17,656 nt of DNA from an uncultured Arenimonas sp. Lineage in GTDB: Bacteria; Pseudomonadota; Gammaproteobacteria; Xanthomonadales; Xanthomonadaceae. The notes beneath the pieces were generated by a model, which saw only the letters and a list, made by a program, of their open reading frames with translations, did not search any database and was not told the origin of the DNA. Both the position numbers and the translations under genes were made by a program. The stretch spans positions 1-17,656 of the forward strand of contig CAMLKR010000033.1 of assembly GCA_946480565.1 (NCBI GenBank). Direction: 5' to 3'. Below, piece after piece: positions 6,985 through 14,857 of this stretch (its first letter is position 1; each line of letters opens with the position of its first letter).

Positions 6985-9900
6985 TTATCCGCCCACCACC
7001 ACCCGCCGCTGCTGCGCCGCCAGGAAGGCCCGCAAACTCGCCGGCTTCACCGGCTTGGTCAGCACCGGGATGCCGAGGTCGCGGGCGGCGCGCTTGAGCG
7101 CGTCGCTGCCGTCGGCGGTCACCAGCACCGCGGGCGTGGCGGAGCCGCAGACCTGGCGCAAGGCGACCAGCGCACCCAGGCCGTCCAGTTCGTCGTGCAG
7201 GTGGTAGTCGGCGACCAGCACATCGGGGCGTTCCTGGCGGGCGGCGTCCAGCGCGGCGGCCACGGTTTCGGCCACGCGCACGTCCACGCCCCAGCGCGTC
7301 AGCAGCGCCTCCATGCCGTCCAGGATCTCGCGGTCGTTGTCCAGGCACAGCACGCGCAGGCCGGCCAGGTCGCGGTGCGCCACCGGGGTGCGCGGCGGTT
7401 TCGCCGGCGCCGCGGTCTCGGCGATCGGCACGCGGATGCTGAAGACGCTGCCGCGGCCGGGCCAGCTGCGCACGCCGATCGGGTGGTCGAGCATGCGCGA
7501 CACGCGCTGGCAGATGCTCAGGCCCAGGCCCAGGCCGCGTTCGCCCCAGGGCGAGGGCTGCTCGAAGCGGCGGAACTCTTCGAAGATCTGCGCCAGGTGG
7601 TGCGGCGGGATGCCCGGGCCGCTGTCCCAGACTTCGATCTCGACCGCGCCGCCGCGTCGCCGCGCGCCGATCACCACGCGGCCTTCCTTGGTATAGCGCA
7701 ACGCATTGGCGACGAAGTTCTGCAGCGCGCGTCGCAGCAGGCGCCGGTCGCTGCGCACCGATACCCGGCTGGCGTGCACGCGGAAGCGCAATCCGCGCGC
7801 CGCCGCCAGCGGCGCGTACTGGGCCGCCACGCTGGCCAGCAGTTCGTCCAGCCGGAACACGGTCAGCTCGGGCTTGAGCGAACCCGCGTCCAGGCGCGAT
7901 ACGTCCAGCAGGCCGTCCAGCAGCTCCTCGGCGTCGCGTAGCGAGGCGTCCACGCGTTCGGCCAGCCGGTGCAGCTCCACGCCCTCGTCGGTGTCGCGCA
8001 GGGCCGAAGTGAACAGGCGCGCGGCATTGATCGGCTGCAGCACGTCGTGGCTGATCGCGGCCAGGAAGCGGGTCTTGGACAGGTTGGCGGCCTCGGCCTC
8101 GCGGGTGCGCTGCTCGACGCGGGCCTCCAGCGTCTCGTTCGACTCGCGCAGCGCCTGTTCCACCTGCTTGTAGTCGGTGACGTCGCTGTAGGTGGTGACG
8201 TAGCCGCCGCCGGGCAGCGGCTGCCCGCGCATCTCGATCACCTGGCCGTTGGCGCGCACGCGCTCGAACACATGCGGCGAACCCTGGCGCAGGTAGGCCA
8301 CGCGCTTGCCCACCTGCAGGTCGGTGTCGCCCGGGCCCATCTCGCCGCGCTCGGCGTTGTAGCGGATCAGGTCGGCCACCGGCCGGCCGACGTAGAGCAT
8401 GCCCTCGGGGTATTCGAACATCTGCTGGTAGCGGCGGTTCCAGGCCACCAGGCGCAGGTCGCGGTCGACCACGCTGACCGCCTGCGACAGGTTCTCCAGC
8501 GTCGCCGACAGGATCTCGCGGTTGAAGCGCAGTTCGTGGCTGGCCTCGTCCAGCAGGCTCATCACCTCGCCCAGCTCCATGCCCGAGCCGCGCAGCGCGG
8601 TGGTCAGCGTGAGCCGCGCCGAAGCGGCACCGATGGACGCCGCCAGCAGGCGTTCGGTGAACTGGATCAGGGCGCGGTCGGCCGGCGCGGTGCGCACCAG
8701 CTCGCGGCCCTGGGCCGCGGCGTGTTCGGCGAAGGCGCGCTGCGCGTGGCGGTCGCCGACGATGCGCGAGGCCAGGGCCAGCAAGTCGCCGGTGTCCAGG
8801 CTGCCCTGCCAGCCGCCGGGCGCGGTGAGCGGCCGCTGCGCGTACGGGTCCAGGAAGGGCGTGGCGCGGATGCGTTCCTCCAGGCTGGGCCGGTAGCGCG
8901 CCGAGATCACCAGCAGGGCCAGGATGTTCATCAGCAGCGACCAGAAGGTGCCGTGCGTGATCGCATCCCAGCCCTGCAGGCCGAACAGTCCTTCCGGGCG
9001 CAGCCAGATGATGTCGAGCGGACCGTGCACCAGCCAGGCGCCGTCGAACCAGCCGGCGCGCGTCAGCGTCGGCAGCAGCAGGGTGTAGGTCCACAGCACG
9101 AAACCCGCGGCCAGGCCGGCCATCACGCCGCGTCGGCTGGCGCCGCGCCAGTACAGGCCGCCGATCAGGGCCGGCGCGAACTGGCCCACCGCCGCGAAGG
9201 CCAGCAGGCCGAAGGCGGCCAGGCTGCCGCCTTCGCCGGCGCCGCGGTAATAGGCATAGGCCAGCAGGGCGATCACCACGATGGTCACGCGCCGCACCCA
9301 CAGCACGCGTGCGCCCAGGTGTTCGCGCTGGTCCAGGTCGGTCAGGCTGCCGCGCCACAGCACCGGCATCACCAGGTCGTTGCTGACCATGGTGGCCAGT
9401 GCCACCGCGGCCACGATCACCATGCCGGTGGCGGCGGAAAAACCGCCCACGTAGGCCGCCAGCGCCAGCGCGGTGTTGTCCATCGCCAGCGGCAGCGCCA
9501 GCACGAAGGTGTCGGGCGAGGCGCCGGTGCCGGCCAGCACGAACTGGCCGGCCGCGGTAATCGGCAGCACCAGCACGCAGATCACCATCAGGTAGCCGCT
9601 GAACAGCCAGCGCGCCCGGCGCACGTCGGCGACGTCGCCGCATTCGACCACCGCCACGTGGAACTGGCGCGGCAGGCAGACGATGGCGGCGAAGGCCAGC
9701 AGGGTCTGTGCGACGAAACCCTGCGGGATGCCTGGCGCGACGAAATCGCGTGCCGCGGCTTCGAAGCGCAGCAGCAGGTTCTCGCTGCCGGGCAGGTGGC
9801 CCAGCGCGAACACGCCGACCGCGACGAAGGCCACCAGTTTCACCAGCGACTCCAGCGCGACCGCCAGGATCATGCCGTGGTGGTGTTCGGTGGCGTCGAT

Positions 9901-10440
9901 CTGGCGGGTGCCGAACAGGATGGCGAACAGCGCCAGCAGCAGGGCCACGTACAGCGCCGGGTCGGCCCAGAACTCGCGCGGTGCGCCCGCCTGCACGCCC
10001 GACAGCACGTCGATGCTCATCGCCACGGCCTTGAACTGCAGGGCCATGTAGGGAATCGCGGCGATCACCGCGATCAGGGTGACCAGGGCGGCGATGTTCT
10101 GCGCGCGGCCGTAGCGCGCGGCCAGGAAGTCGGCGATCGACACCGTGCTCTGTTCGCGCGCCACCAGCACCAGCCGCTCGAGGATGCGCCAGCCGAACAC
10201 GAACAGCAGGATCGGCCCGAGGTAGATCGGCAGGAAGCCCAGGCCCGACTTGGCCGCGGTGCCGACCGCGCCGTAGAAGGTCCAGGACGAGCAGTACACC
10301 GCCAGCGCCAGCGAATACACCAGCGGCCGCAGCCAGTCGCGGCCGGGGTACAGCGGCTTGCGGTCGCCGATCCAGGCCACGCCGAACAGCAGCCCGACAT
10401 AGCCGACCGACACCAGCAGCAGGATCCAACCTGGAATCAC
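6985..10440 (-). CDS. SLC5-transporter hybrid sensor histidine kinase (CrbS-like)
   Basis: 1151 residues. Residues 1-520 form a sodium:solute-symporter-like (SLC5) membrane domain with about thirteen hydrophobic helices. About 540-640 is a helical linker in the place of the STAC domain. PAS is about 645-760, followed by a coiled coil to about 790. HisKA has FLAAISHDVLQPINAARLF with His798. HATPase_c has Asn912, DSGPGIPP (939-946) and GLGLGLS (969-975). The C-terminal receiver has Asp1034, Asp1036, the phosphoacceptor Asp1078, Thr1108 and Lys1129. This order is that of CrbS, which in Vibrio and Pseudomonas acts through the LuxR-type regulator CrbR to control acetate use. CbrA lacks the receiver. 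No CrbR-like gene lies in the window, so the output is unknown here. The start is GTG at 10440 with GGGAGG five bases upstream. Confidence 0.9.
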   Translation of the reverse strand: MIPGWILLLVSVGYVGLLFGVAWIGDRKPLYPGRDWLRPLVYSLALAVYCSSWTFYGAVGTAAKSGLGFLPIYLGPILLFVFGWRILERLVLVAREQSTVSIADFLAARYGRAQNIAALVTLIAVIAAIPYMALQFKAVAMSIDVLSGVQAGAPREFWADPALYVALLLALFAILFGTRQIDATEHHHGMILAVALESLVKLVAFVAVGVFALGHLPGSENLLLRFEAAARDFVAPGIPQGFVAQTLLAFAAIVCLPRQFHVAVVECGDVADVRRARWLFSGYLMVICVLVLPITAAGQFVLAGTGASPDTFVLALPLAMDNTALALAAYVGGFSAATGMVIVAAVALATMVSNDLVMPVLWRGSLTDLDQREHLGARVLWVRRVTIVVIALLAYAYYRGAGEGGSLAAFGLLAFAAVGQFAPALIGGLYWRGASRRGVMAGLAAGFVLWTYTLLLPTLTRAGWFDGAWLVHGPLDIIWLRPEGLFGLQGWDAITHGTFWSLLMNILALLVISARYRPSLEERIRATPFLDPYAQRPLTAPGGWQGSLDTGDLLALASRIVGDRHAQRAFAEHAAAQGRELVRTAPADRALIQFTERLLAASIGAASARLTLTTALRGSGMELGEVMSLLDEASHELRFNREILSATLENLSQAVSVVDRDLRLVAWNRRYQQMFEYPEGMLYVGRPVADLIRYNAERGEMGPGDTDLQVGKRVAYLRQGSPHVFERVRANGQVIEMRGQPLPGGGYVTTYSDVTDYKQVEQALRESNETLEARVEQRTREAEAANLSKTRFLAAISHDVLQPINAARLFTSALRDTDEGVELHRLAERVDASLRDAEELLDGLLDVSRLDAGSLKPELTVFRLDELLASVAAQYAPLAAARGLRFRVHASRVSVRSDRRLLRRALQNFVANALRYTKEGRVVIGARRRGGAVEIEVWDSGPGIPPHHLAQIFEEFRRFEQPSPWGERGLGLGLSICQRVSRMLDHPIGVRSWPGRGSVFSIRVPIAETAAPAKPPRTPVAHRDLAGLRVLCLDNDREILDGMEALLTRWGVDVRVAETVAAALDAARQERPDVLVADYHLHDELDGLGALVALRQVCGSATPAVLVTADGSDALKRAARDLGIPVLTKPVKPASLRAFLAAQQRRVVVGG

Positions 10441-10473
10441 CGGCCCTCCCGCCGCGTGTCCCGGAGAAGGCCG

Positions 10474-10507
10474 AGTGTAGCCCCGGCGCCGCGGGGCCGG
10501 CGGCTAC
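10474..10507 (-). promoter_or_regulatory. Candidate promoter and GTAG-type hairpin upstream of the hybrid kinase
   Basis: On the minus strand TACACT (10479-10474) is a plausible -10 element about 34 bases before the GTG start. Overlapping it is a strong stem: GTAGCCCCGGC (10477-10487) pairs with GCCGGCGGCTAC (10496-10507) with one bulged C and an eight-base loop. The GTAG end recalls the REP-like palindromes of Stenotrophomonas and relatives. It could alternatively end the topoisomerase transcript; there is no T-run. No convincing -35 element was found. Confidence 0.35.
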
Positions 10508-10558
10508 GACCAAAGTCGAAGGCCCGCGAAACGGGGCGCAAACCCGGCCGACCGCGGA

Positions 10559-11620
10559 TCAGCCGCGGCGCGCACCCAGCAGCCGCAGCAGCGCCCGCTC
10601 CCACTGTCGCGGCCCGCGCGCGCCCGCCGCCGCGCGGTGCAGGCGCCCGTCCTGCCAGGCCGCGAGCACGCGCGGGTCGACATAGGCCTTGCGGCAGACG
10701 GCCGGGGTATTGCCCAGCACCTCGGCCACGTCGGCGATCACCGCATTGAGCGCCTTCGCGAGGGCACGTTCGGATACCCGGCCCTGGCGTCCGGGCGCCG
10801 GCAGCGGCAGGTCCGACAGCCGCCAGAACGCATGCAGGGTCGCGCCCCAGGTGCGGAAATCCTTGGCGGTGAACCCCGGCCCCAGAGCCTGGGCCAGGTA
10901 GTCGTTGACGTCCTGGGATCCCAGCGGGCGCACGACGCCTTCGTCGTCGACGTACTGGAACAGCGTCTGCCCCGGCAGCTCCTGGCAGGCGCGCAGCACG
11001 CGCGACAGCCGCGCATCGTCCAGCACCGCCTCGTGCATCTGGCCGCCCTTGCCGCGGAAGCGGAACTGGGCGCGGCCCCCGGTCAGCGGCGCCACATGGC
11101 GGTCGAGCAGCGTGGTCAGGCCGTAGGAGCCGTTGCTGCGGGCGTATTCGTCATTGCCGACCCGGAACAGCGTGCGCGCCATCACCGAGACCACCAGCGC
11201 CTGCACCTTCTCCCGCGGCAAACCGGGCCGTTTCAGGTCCTCGCGCACGCGGCGGCGCAGCCGCGGCAGCGCGCGGCCGAACTCGACCAGGCGCGCGAAC
11301 TTGCCTTCGCCGCGCAGTGCCTGCCAGCGCGGGTGGTAGCGGTACTGCTTGCGGCCGCGGGCGTCGCGTCCGGTCGCCTGCAGGTGGCCGCGCGCGCTGC
11401 GGCAGATCCACACGTCGGTATAGGCCGGCGGAATGGCCAGCTGGCGGATCCGCGCCAGCGTCGCCTGGTCGCGCAGCGGCGCGCCGCCGGGACGCAGATA
11501 ACGGAAGCCCTTGCCGGCGCGCCGGCGCAGGATGCCCGGTTCGGTGTCCAGCACGTAGTGCAAACCGGCTTCGTCGGCGTCGGCCTGCGGGCTCGGGGGT
11601 TCGGGCGGCGTCCGCGTCAT
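10559..11620 (-). CDS. Bacterial (poxvirus-type) DNA topoisomerase IB
   Basis: 353 residues, the usual size for bacterial type IB topoisomerases. The enzyme nicks one DNA strand through a 3'-phosphotyrosine and relaxes supercoils of either sign without ATP. Sequence signs: the N-terminal domain ends GRKQYRYHPRWQ (residues 89-100), typical of the family. The catalytic domain has LFRVGNDEYARSNGSYGLTTL (from 151; Arg153), FRGKGG (188-193; Lys191), DFRTWGAT (254-261; Arg256), NTPAVCRKAY (304-313; Asn304 in the place of the usual His or Asn) and the nucleophile Tyr313 followed by VDPRVL. The full catalytic set is therefore present. ATG at 11620 is preceded by AAGG at eight bases. It lies 55 bases after the DTG protein gene and 118 before the kinase, all on the same strand, but no functional link is apparent. 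Confidence 0.93.
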   Translation of the reverse strand: MTRTPPEPPSPQADADEAGLHYVLDTEPGILRRRAGKGFRYLRPGGAPLRDQATLARIRQLAIPPAYTDVWICRSARGHLQATGRDARGRKQYRYHPRWQALRGEGKFARLVEFGRALPRLRRRVREDLKRPGLPREKVQALVVSVMARTLFRVGNDEYARSNGSYGLTTLLDRHVAPLTGGRAQFRFRGKGGQMHEAVLDDARLSRVLRACQELPGQTLFQYVDDEGVVRPLGSQDVNDYLAQALGPGFTAKDFRTWGATLHAFWRLSDLPLPAPGRQGRVSERALAKALNAVIADVAEVLGNTPAVCRKAYVDPRVLAAWQDGRLHRAAAGARGPRQWERALLRLLGARRG

Positions 11621-11675
11621 GCGCCGACCTTGGCCACCGGCCCGTTAAGCGCGCGCCAACGCCGCGCCGGTGCGT

Positions 11676-12635
11676 TCAGTCCGCGTGGGGTTTCACCGGC
11701 GCGAACCAGGCCTTCGCCGCCGGGTAGTCCACCACCATGTGGAAATACTTCAGGCCCGAGCCGCCGATGGCGCCCCAGGTCGGGCGGTCCATCATCGAGG
11801 CCATGTATTTCTGGAAGGCGCCCGGCGGCCGCTCCGCGAACCAGACCGGCCCGACCGCGTGGCCGGCGATCTCGATGCTCGGCACCTCGATCAGGCGGAA
11901 GGCATTCGGGCCGAGCCGGTCGCCGCCGGCCACCACGCGCCAGTCCGGATGCCTGGCCACCCAGCGGTCGAACACCTCGCGTTCGATGAAGGAGATGCCG
12001 ACCGCGGTGCCCGCGGGCAGCTTGAACACCGGCGCCGCGGTATCGCCCAGCGTCGCGGTGGCGCCGGTGTCGAGCAGCACGGGCAGCGTTTCGCCGTCGA
12101 CGCGGATGTCCATCGACGGGAAATGCATCGTGCGCTGGCCGGCGGCGTTCACCTGGAAGCCCAGCGGCACCGGTTCACCCGCCCCGGCCGGAACCACCGC
12201 CTGCGCCAGGCGTTCGAGCCGCCCGGCCGGGTAGTCGAAGGACCAGATGCCGTCGGCGAACCAGCGGCCGCCCAGGAAGCCGTCGCCGGGCATCGGGAAC
12301 TGCTGCGGGTCCACCACCGCCAGCCGGCCCTGCATGAAGTGCGCGGGCGCGGCGGGCAGGCCCTGGCCTTCGTCGAAGTCGGGGAAAGGCACCAGCGGCA
12401 TCGGCCGGCCGTCGGCCTCGACGGTTTCGATGGCCAGGCCCAGGCGCTCGGCGGTGGCCCGCGAAATCGCGTTGAAGCCGCCGCCGGTGTCGGTGAAGAA
12501 GCGCAGCTCCTGGCCATCGACCTTCGGCGTCAGCCAGACCTGGCCGTGCACGAACTCGGCAGGGACCGGCGCGGCAGCGGCGCCAGCGGCGAAGGCCAGG
12601 GACAGCAGCAAGGGGGCGAACGTCAGTGGTGTCAT
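11676..12635 (-). CDS. Secreted aspartyl-protease-like protein with two DTG motifs
   Basis: 319 residues with a clear signal peptide (hydrophobic about 5-18, AGAAAAP cut region near 22), so probably periplasmic. Two catalytic-type motifs are visible: RFFTDTGGGFNAIS (Asp49-Thr50-Gly51) and LPVLLDTGATATLG (Asp189-Thr190-Gly191). Each is followed by the hydrophobic-Gly segment that closes a retropepsin/pepsin lobe: GDGFLGGRWFADGIWSFDY (from 117) and WGAIGGSGLKYFHMVVDYP (from about 288). The chain therefore looks like two aspartyl-protease lobes in tandem, unlike the single-DTG retropepsin-like proteins common in bacteria. Activity is not proven; the second DTGA and the first DTGG are both compatible with catalysis. 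GGAG lies about nine bases before the ATG at 12635. It precedes topoisomerase IB on the same strand and is divergent from the GGEEF gene across 226 bases in which I see no other gene. Confidence 0.75.
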   Translation of the reverse strand: MTPLTFAPLLLSLAFAAGAAAAPVPAEFVHGQVWLTPKVDGQELRFFTDTGGGFNAISRATAERLGLAIETVEADGRPMPLVPFPDFDEGQGLPAAPAHFMQGRLAVVDPQQFPMPGDGFLGGRWFADGIWSFDYPAGRLERLAQAVVPAGAGEPVPLGFQVNAAGQRTMHFPSMDIRVDGETLPVLLDTGATATLGDTAAPVFKLPAGTAVGISFIEREVFDRWVARHPDWRVVAGGDRLGPNAFRLIEVPSIEIAGHAVGPVWFAERPPGAFQKYMASMMDRPTWGAIGGSGLKYFHMVVDYPAAKAWFAPVKPHAD

Positions 12636-12861
12636 CGTGTTGGACTCCGTGGCAGTTGCAGACCAAGACTAGCCGGAGCGGCGGATGTGACCGCGGCATG
12701 GGACGAACCGGCGCCCGGCGCGGACCGGCCGCCCGGATCGGCCGACGGACCGGCAAGCACGGCGCACCCGGTGAACCGCGACTGACAAACCGTGACCGTT
12801 TCGCTTGAACCGAGTGCCCGGCTGCGCCAGTCTCGACCTGGGCCGACCGGAAAACCGACGC

Positions 12862-13989
12862 ATGGGCTGGGAACTGTTCCCCCGCGACGATCCGAACCTG
12901 CGCCGGCGGCTGCGCCGCCAGCTGATGGGGCTGGGCTCCTACCTGATGTTCCTGCTGCCCTTGGCCTACTCGGTGCATGCGGGCTGGATGCGCTTCGGCT
13001 GGCAGGGCCTGGCCGGGTTCGTGGTGGCGGCGATCGTGCTGAACGTGATCTTCTTCGTCGCCATCCGCAGCGGCTGGAGCCAGCGCTTCCGCGATCCCGG
13101 CCTCACGCTGCCGCAGATCGCCGCGGCCATGGTCCTGGCGCTGGGGCTGATCCACTACAGCGGCGAGGCGCGCAGCGTGCTGCTGATGCTGTTCTTCGCG
13201 GCGCTGTTCTTCGGCGTGTTCGGCCTGCGCCGGCGTCAGTTCCTGCTGCTGGGCACGGCCGCGGTGGCCGGCTACGGCCTGTTGGTGAGCTGGGAGTTCC
13301 ATGACGTGCCCGCCGACGATCCCGCCTGGCGGCTGGAGCTGCTGCGCCTGCTGACGCTGGCGATGATCATGCTCTGGATGGCCCTGCTGGGCGGCTACGT
13401 GGCGCGCCTGCGCGGCGACCTGAAACACCGCAATGCCGAACTGGCCGAGGCGATGGCGCGCCTGCGCGCCCTGGTCGCGCACGACGAGCTCACCGGCGCC
13501 TTCAACCGCCGGCACCTGATGGACATCCTGGGCCGCGAGAAGGAGCGCGCCGACCGCTTCGGCCACGTCTTCACGGTCTGCATCATCGACCTGGACCACT
13601 TCAAGCGCATCAACGACAGCCACGGCCACGGCGCCGGCGACGACGTGCTGCGCGGCTTCACCGAGCGCATGCTGGCCTCGGCGCGCAAGATCGACTGGCT
13701 GGGCCGCCAGGACGTGGACACCACCTTCGGCCGCTACGGCGGCGAGGAGTTCCTGCTGGTGATGCCGCACACGCCGCTGGCCGGCGCCCGGGTCTGCATC
13801 GAACGCATCCGCGACCGCGTGGTCGCCGCGCCCTTCGACACCGTGGCCGGGCCGCTGCAGGCGAACTTCTCCGCCGGCGTGGCCGAACACCGGCCGGGCG
13901 AGAGCATCGCCGAGACGCTCCACCGCGCCGACGAGGCGCTGTACCTGGCCAAGACCCGCGGCCGCGGCCGCACCGAAGCCGCCGTCTGA
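12862..13989 (+). CDS. Membrane-bound diguanylate cyclase (GGEEF)
   Basis: 375 residues. About residues 22-180 contain roughly six hydrophobic segments, then a short coiled coil (183-205), then a GGDEF domain from DELTGAFNRRHLMD (208-221). IIDLDHFKRIND (241-252) carries the metal-binding Asp243, and RYGGEEF (291-297) is the active-site loop, so it should make cyclic di-GMP from two GTP. SAGVAE (337-342) and ADEALYLAKTRGRG close the domain. A candidate inhibitory-site RxxD (RKID, 275-278) is separated from GGEEF by 14 residues instead of the usual five, because of the inserted GRQDVDTTF stretch. ATG at 12862 has GGAA nine bases upstream; an in-frame TTG at 12805 would add 19 residues with no recognisable feature. 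It converges with the lytic transglycosylase gene ten bases away. Confidence 0.9.
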   Translation: MGWELFPRDDPNLRRRLRRQLMGLGSYLMFLLPLAYSVHAGWMRFGWQGLAGFVVAAIVLNVIFFVAIRSGWSQRFRDPGLTLPQIAAAMVLALGLIHYSGEARSVLLMLFFAALFFGVFGLRRRQFLLLGTAAVAGYGLLVSWEFHDVPADDPAWRLELLRLLTLAMIMLWMALLGGYVARLRGDLKHRNAELAEAMARLRALVAHDELTGAFNRRHLMDILGREKERADRFGHVFTVCIIDLDHFKRINDSHGHGAGDDVLRGFTERMLASARKIDWLGRQDVDTTFGRYGGEEFLLVMPHTPLAGARVCIERIRDRVVAAPFDTVAGPLQANFSAGVAEHRPGESIAETLHRADEALYLAKTRGRGRTEAAV

Positions 13990-13999
13990 GCCCCGCGCC

Positions 14000-14752
14000 T
14001 CAGCGCGCCGGGGCCTTGTCGCCGCGGTAGCGCGCATGCAGCGCCATCACCTTGGCCACGTAGTCGCGGGTTTCGGCGTAGGGCGGGATGCCGCGGTGTT
14101 CCTGCACGGCGCCGACGCCGGCGTTGTAGGCCGCCGCCACCCGCGCCAGGTCGCCGGGGAACAGGCGCATCAGGTCGGCCAGGTAGCGGGCGCCGGCCTG
14201 GATGGACTGGTTGGGATCGAAGGGATCGGTGACTTCGTAGGCGGCGGCGGTGTCGGGCATCAGCTGCATCACGCCCTGCGCGCCCTTGGGCGACACGGCC
14301 GCGGCGTCGTAGCCGCTTTCGACGTGGGCGATGGCGCGCAGCCAGGCTTCGTCCACGCCGGTCAGGCGCGCGGCGGCGCGGAACTCGGTCACGAACACGT
14401 CGCGGCGCGGCGGGCCGGGGTCGGCCAGGCCGGCGTGCGCGGGCGAGCCCGGCGGCGCCGGCACCGAAAACGCCAGCACCCGGGTCGAGCCCGGCAGTTC
14501 GCGGGTGCTGTAGACCGTGCGGCCGTCCTGCTGGCGCTGGTAGAGCACGCCGCGCTGCGCGCCCGGAACGCCCCACAGGTCGGGAAGTTTCGGGCTGTTG
14601 GCGTCGAAGGTGATGGCCCTGCAGCGCGAGCCGGGTTCGGGCGCGGTCGCCAGGCTGATGCTACCGCCGCGGCTGCAGCGCCAGACCGTGCGCGTGGCGG
14701 CCGGCGGCGCAGGCGCCGGGGACAGCGTCAGCAGGATGGCGAGCAGGCTCAT
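14000..14752 (-). CDS. Lytic transglycosylase (SLT domain) with N-terminal DUF4124-like segment
   Basis: 250 residues. A short hydrophobic leader (1-18) suggests export to the periplasm. Residues about 20-90 hold two short Cys/Tyr motifs, TVWRCSRGGSISL and VLYQRQQDGRTVYS, that resemble the DUF4124-type domain seen before SLT domains in xanthomonads. The SLT (GH23-type) domain covers about 120-240: AIAHVESGYDAAAVSPKGAQG (from 140; catalytic Glu145), GVMQLMPDTAAAY (160-172) and AAAYNAGVGAV (206-216). Such enzymes cut the MurNAc-GlcNAc bond of peptidoglycan with formation of 1,6-anhydroMurNAc. The start at 14752 has no Shine-Dalgarno sequence and lies six bases after a TACACT element, so the message may be leaderless. 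It shares a 105-base upstream region with the divergent SRPBCC gene. Confidence 0.9.
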   Translation of the reverse strand: MSLLAILLTLSPAPAPPAATRTVWRCSRGGSISLATAPEPGSRCRAITFDANSPKLPDLWGVPGAQRGVLYQRQQDGRTVYSTRELPGSTRVLAFSVPAPPGSPAHAGLADPGPPRRDVFVTEFRAAARLTGVDEAWLRAIAHVESGYDAAAVSPKGAQGVMQLMPDTAAAYEVTDPFDPNQSIQAGARYLADLMRLFPGDLARVAAAYNAGVGAVQEHRGIPPYAETRDYVAKVMALHARYRGDKAPAR

Positions 14753-14758
14753 GCGCCG

Positions 14759-14764
14759 AGTGTA
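14759..14764 (-). promoter_or_regulatory. Candidate -10 element of the transglycosylase, leaderless spacing
   Basis: On the minus strand TACACT (14764-14759) matches TATAAT at four of six bases. It ends six bases before the ATG, so transcription would begin at or near the start codon. No consensus -35 was found 16-19 bases upstream. Confidence 0.4.
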
Positions 14765-14793
14765 GGCCGGCGGCGCGACCGCTGCGTCGGCAG

Positions 14794-14809
14794 CCTACGC
14801 CGGCGTAGG
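14794..14809. repeat. Perfect 16-bp palindrome CCTACGCCGGCGTAGG
   Basis: The sequence equals its own reverse complement over all 16 bases and ends on each side with a G/G mismatch. It lies almost midway between the divergent starts at 14752 and 14858 and about five bases from the midpoint. It may be an operator for a dimeric regulator of both genes, or the stem of a GTAG-type repeat. Confidence 0.55.
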
Positions 14810-14821
14810 GTGCGCGCGGCG

Positions 14822-14851
14822 TGGACAGCCACCATACGCAGCGGCCAAAAT
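14822..14851 (+). promoter_or_regulatory. Candidate sigma-70 promoter of the SRPBCC gene, leaderless spacing
   Basis: TGGACA (14822-14827) matches TTGACA at five of six bases. After 18 bases, CAAAAT (14846-14851) matches TATAAT at four of six. The ATG begins six bases after the -10 and no Shine-Dalgarno sequence is present, which suggests a leaderless transcript, as for the opposite gene. Confidence 0.45.
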
Positions 14852-14857
14852 CGGCAC

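Noticed and set aside
6620..10513. A 1297-codon open frame on the minus strand overlapping the kinase gene in another frame
   Set aside because: Its composition is almost only Arg, Ala, Gly and Pro, a frame-shifted reading of the kinase gene and of the reverse of the MFS gene.
7969..10749. A 926-codon open frame on the plus strand opposite the hybrid kinase gene
   Set aside because: It is rich in Gln, His, Arg, Gly and Ala with no domain or membrane segments, which is typical of antisense frames in GC-rich genes. The opposite frame has full kinase motifs.
12805..12861. Possible 19-residue N-terminal extension of the GGEEF protein from a TTG codon
   Set aside because: It has no ribosome-binding site or conserved character; ATG at 12862 directly precedes the basic cap and first membrane helix.
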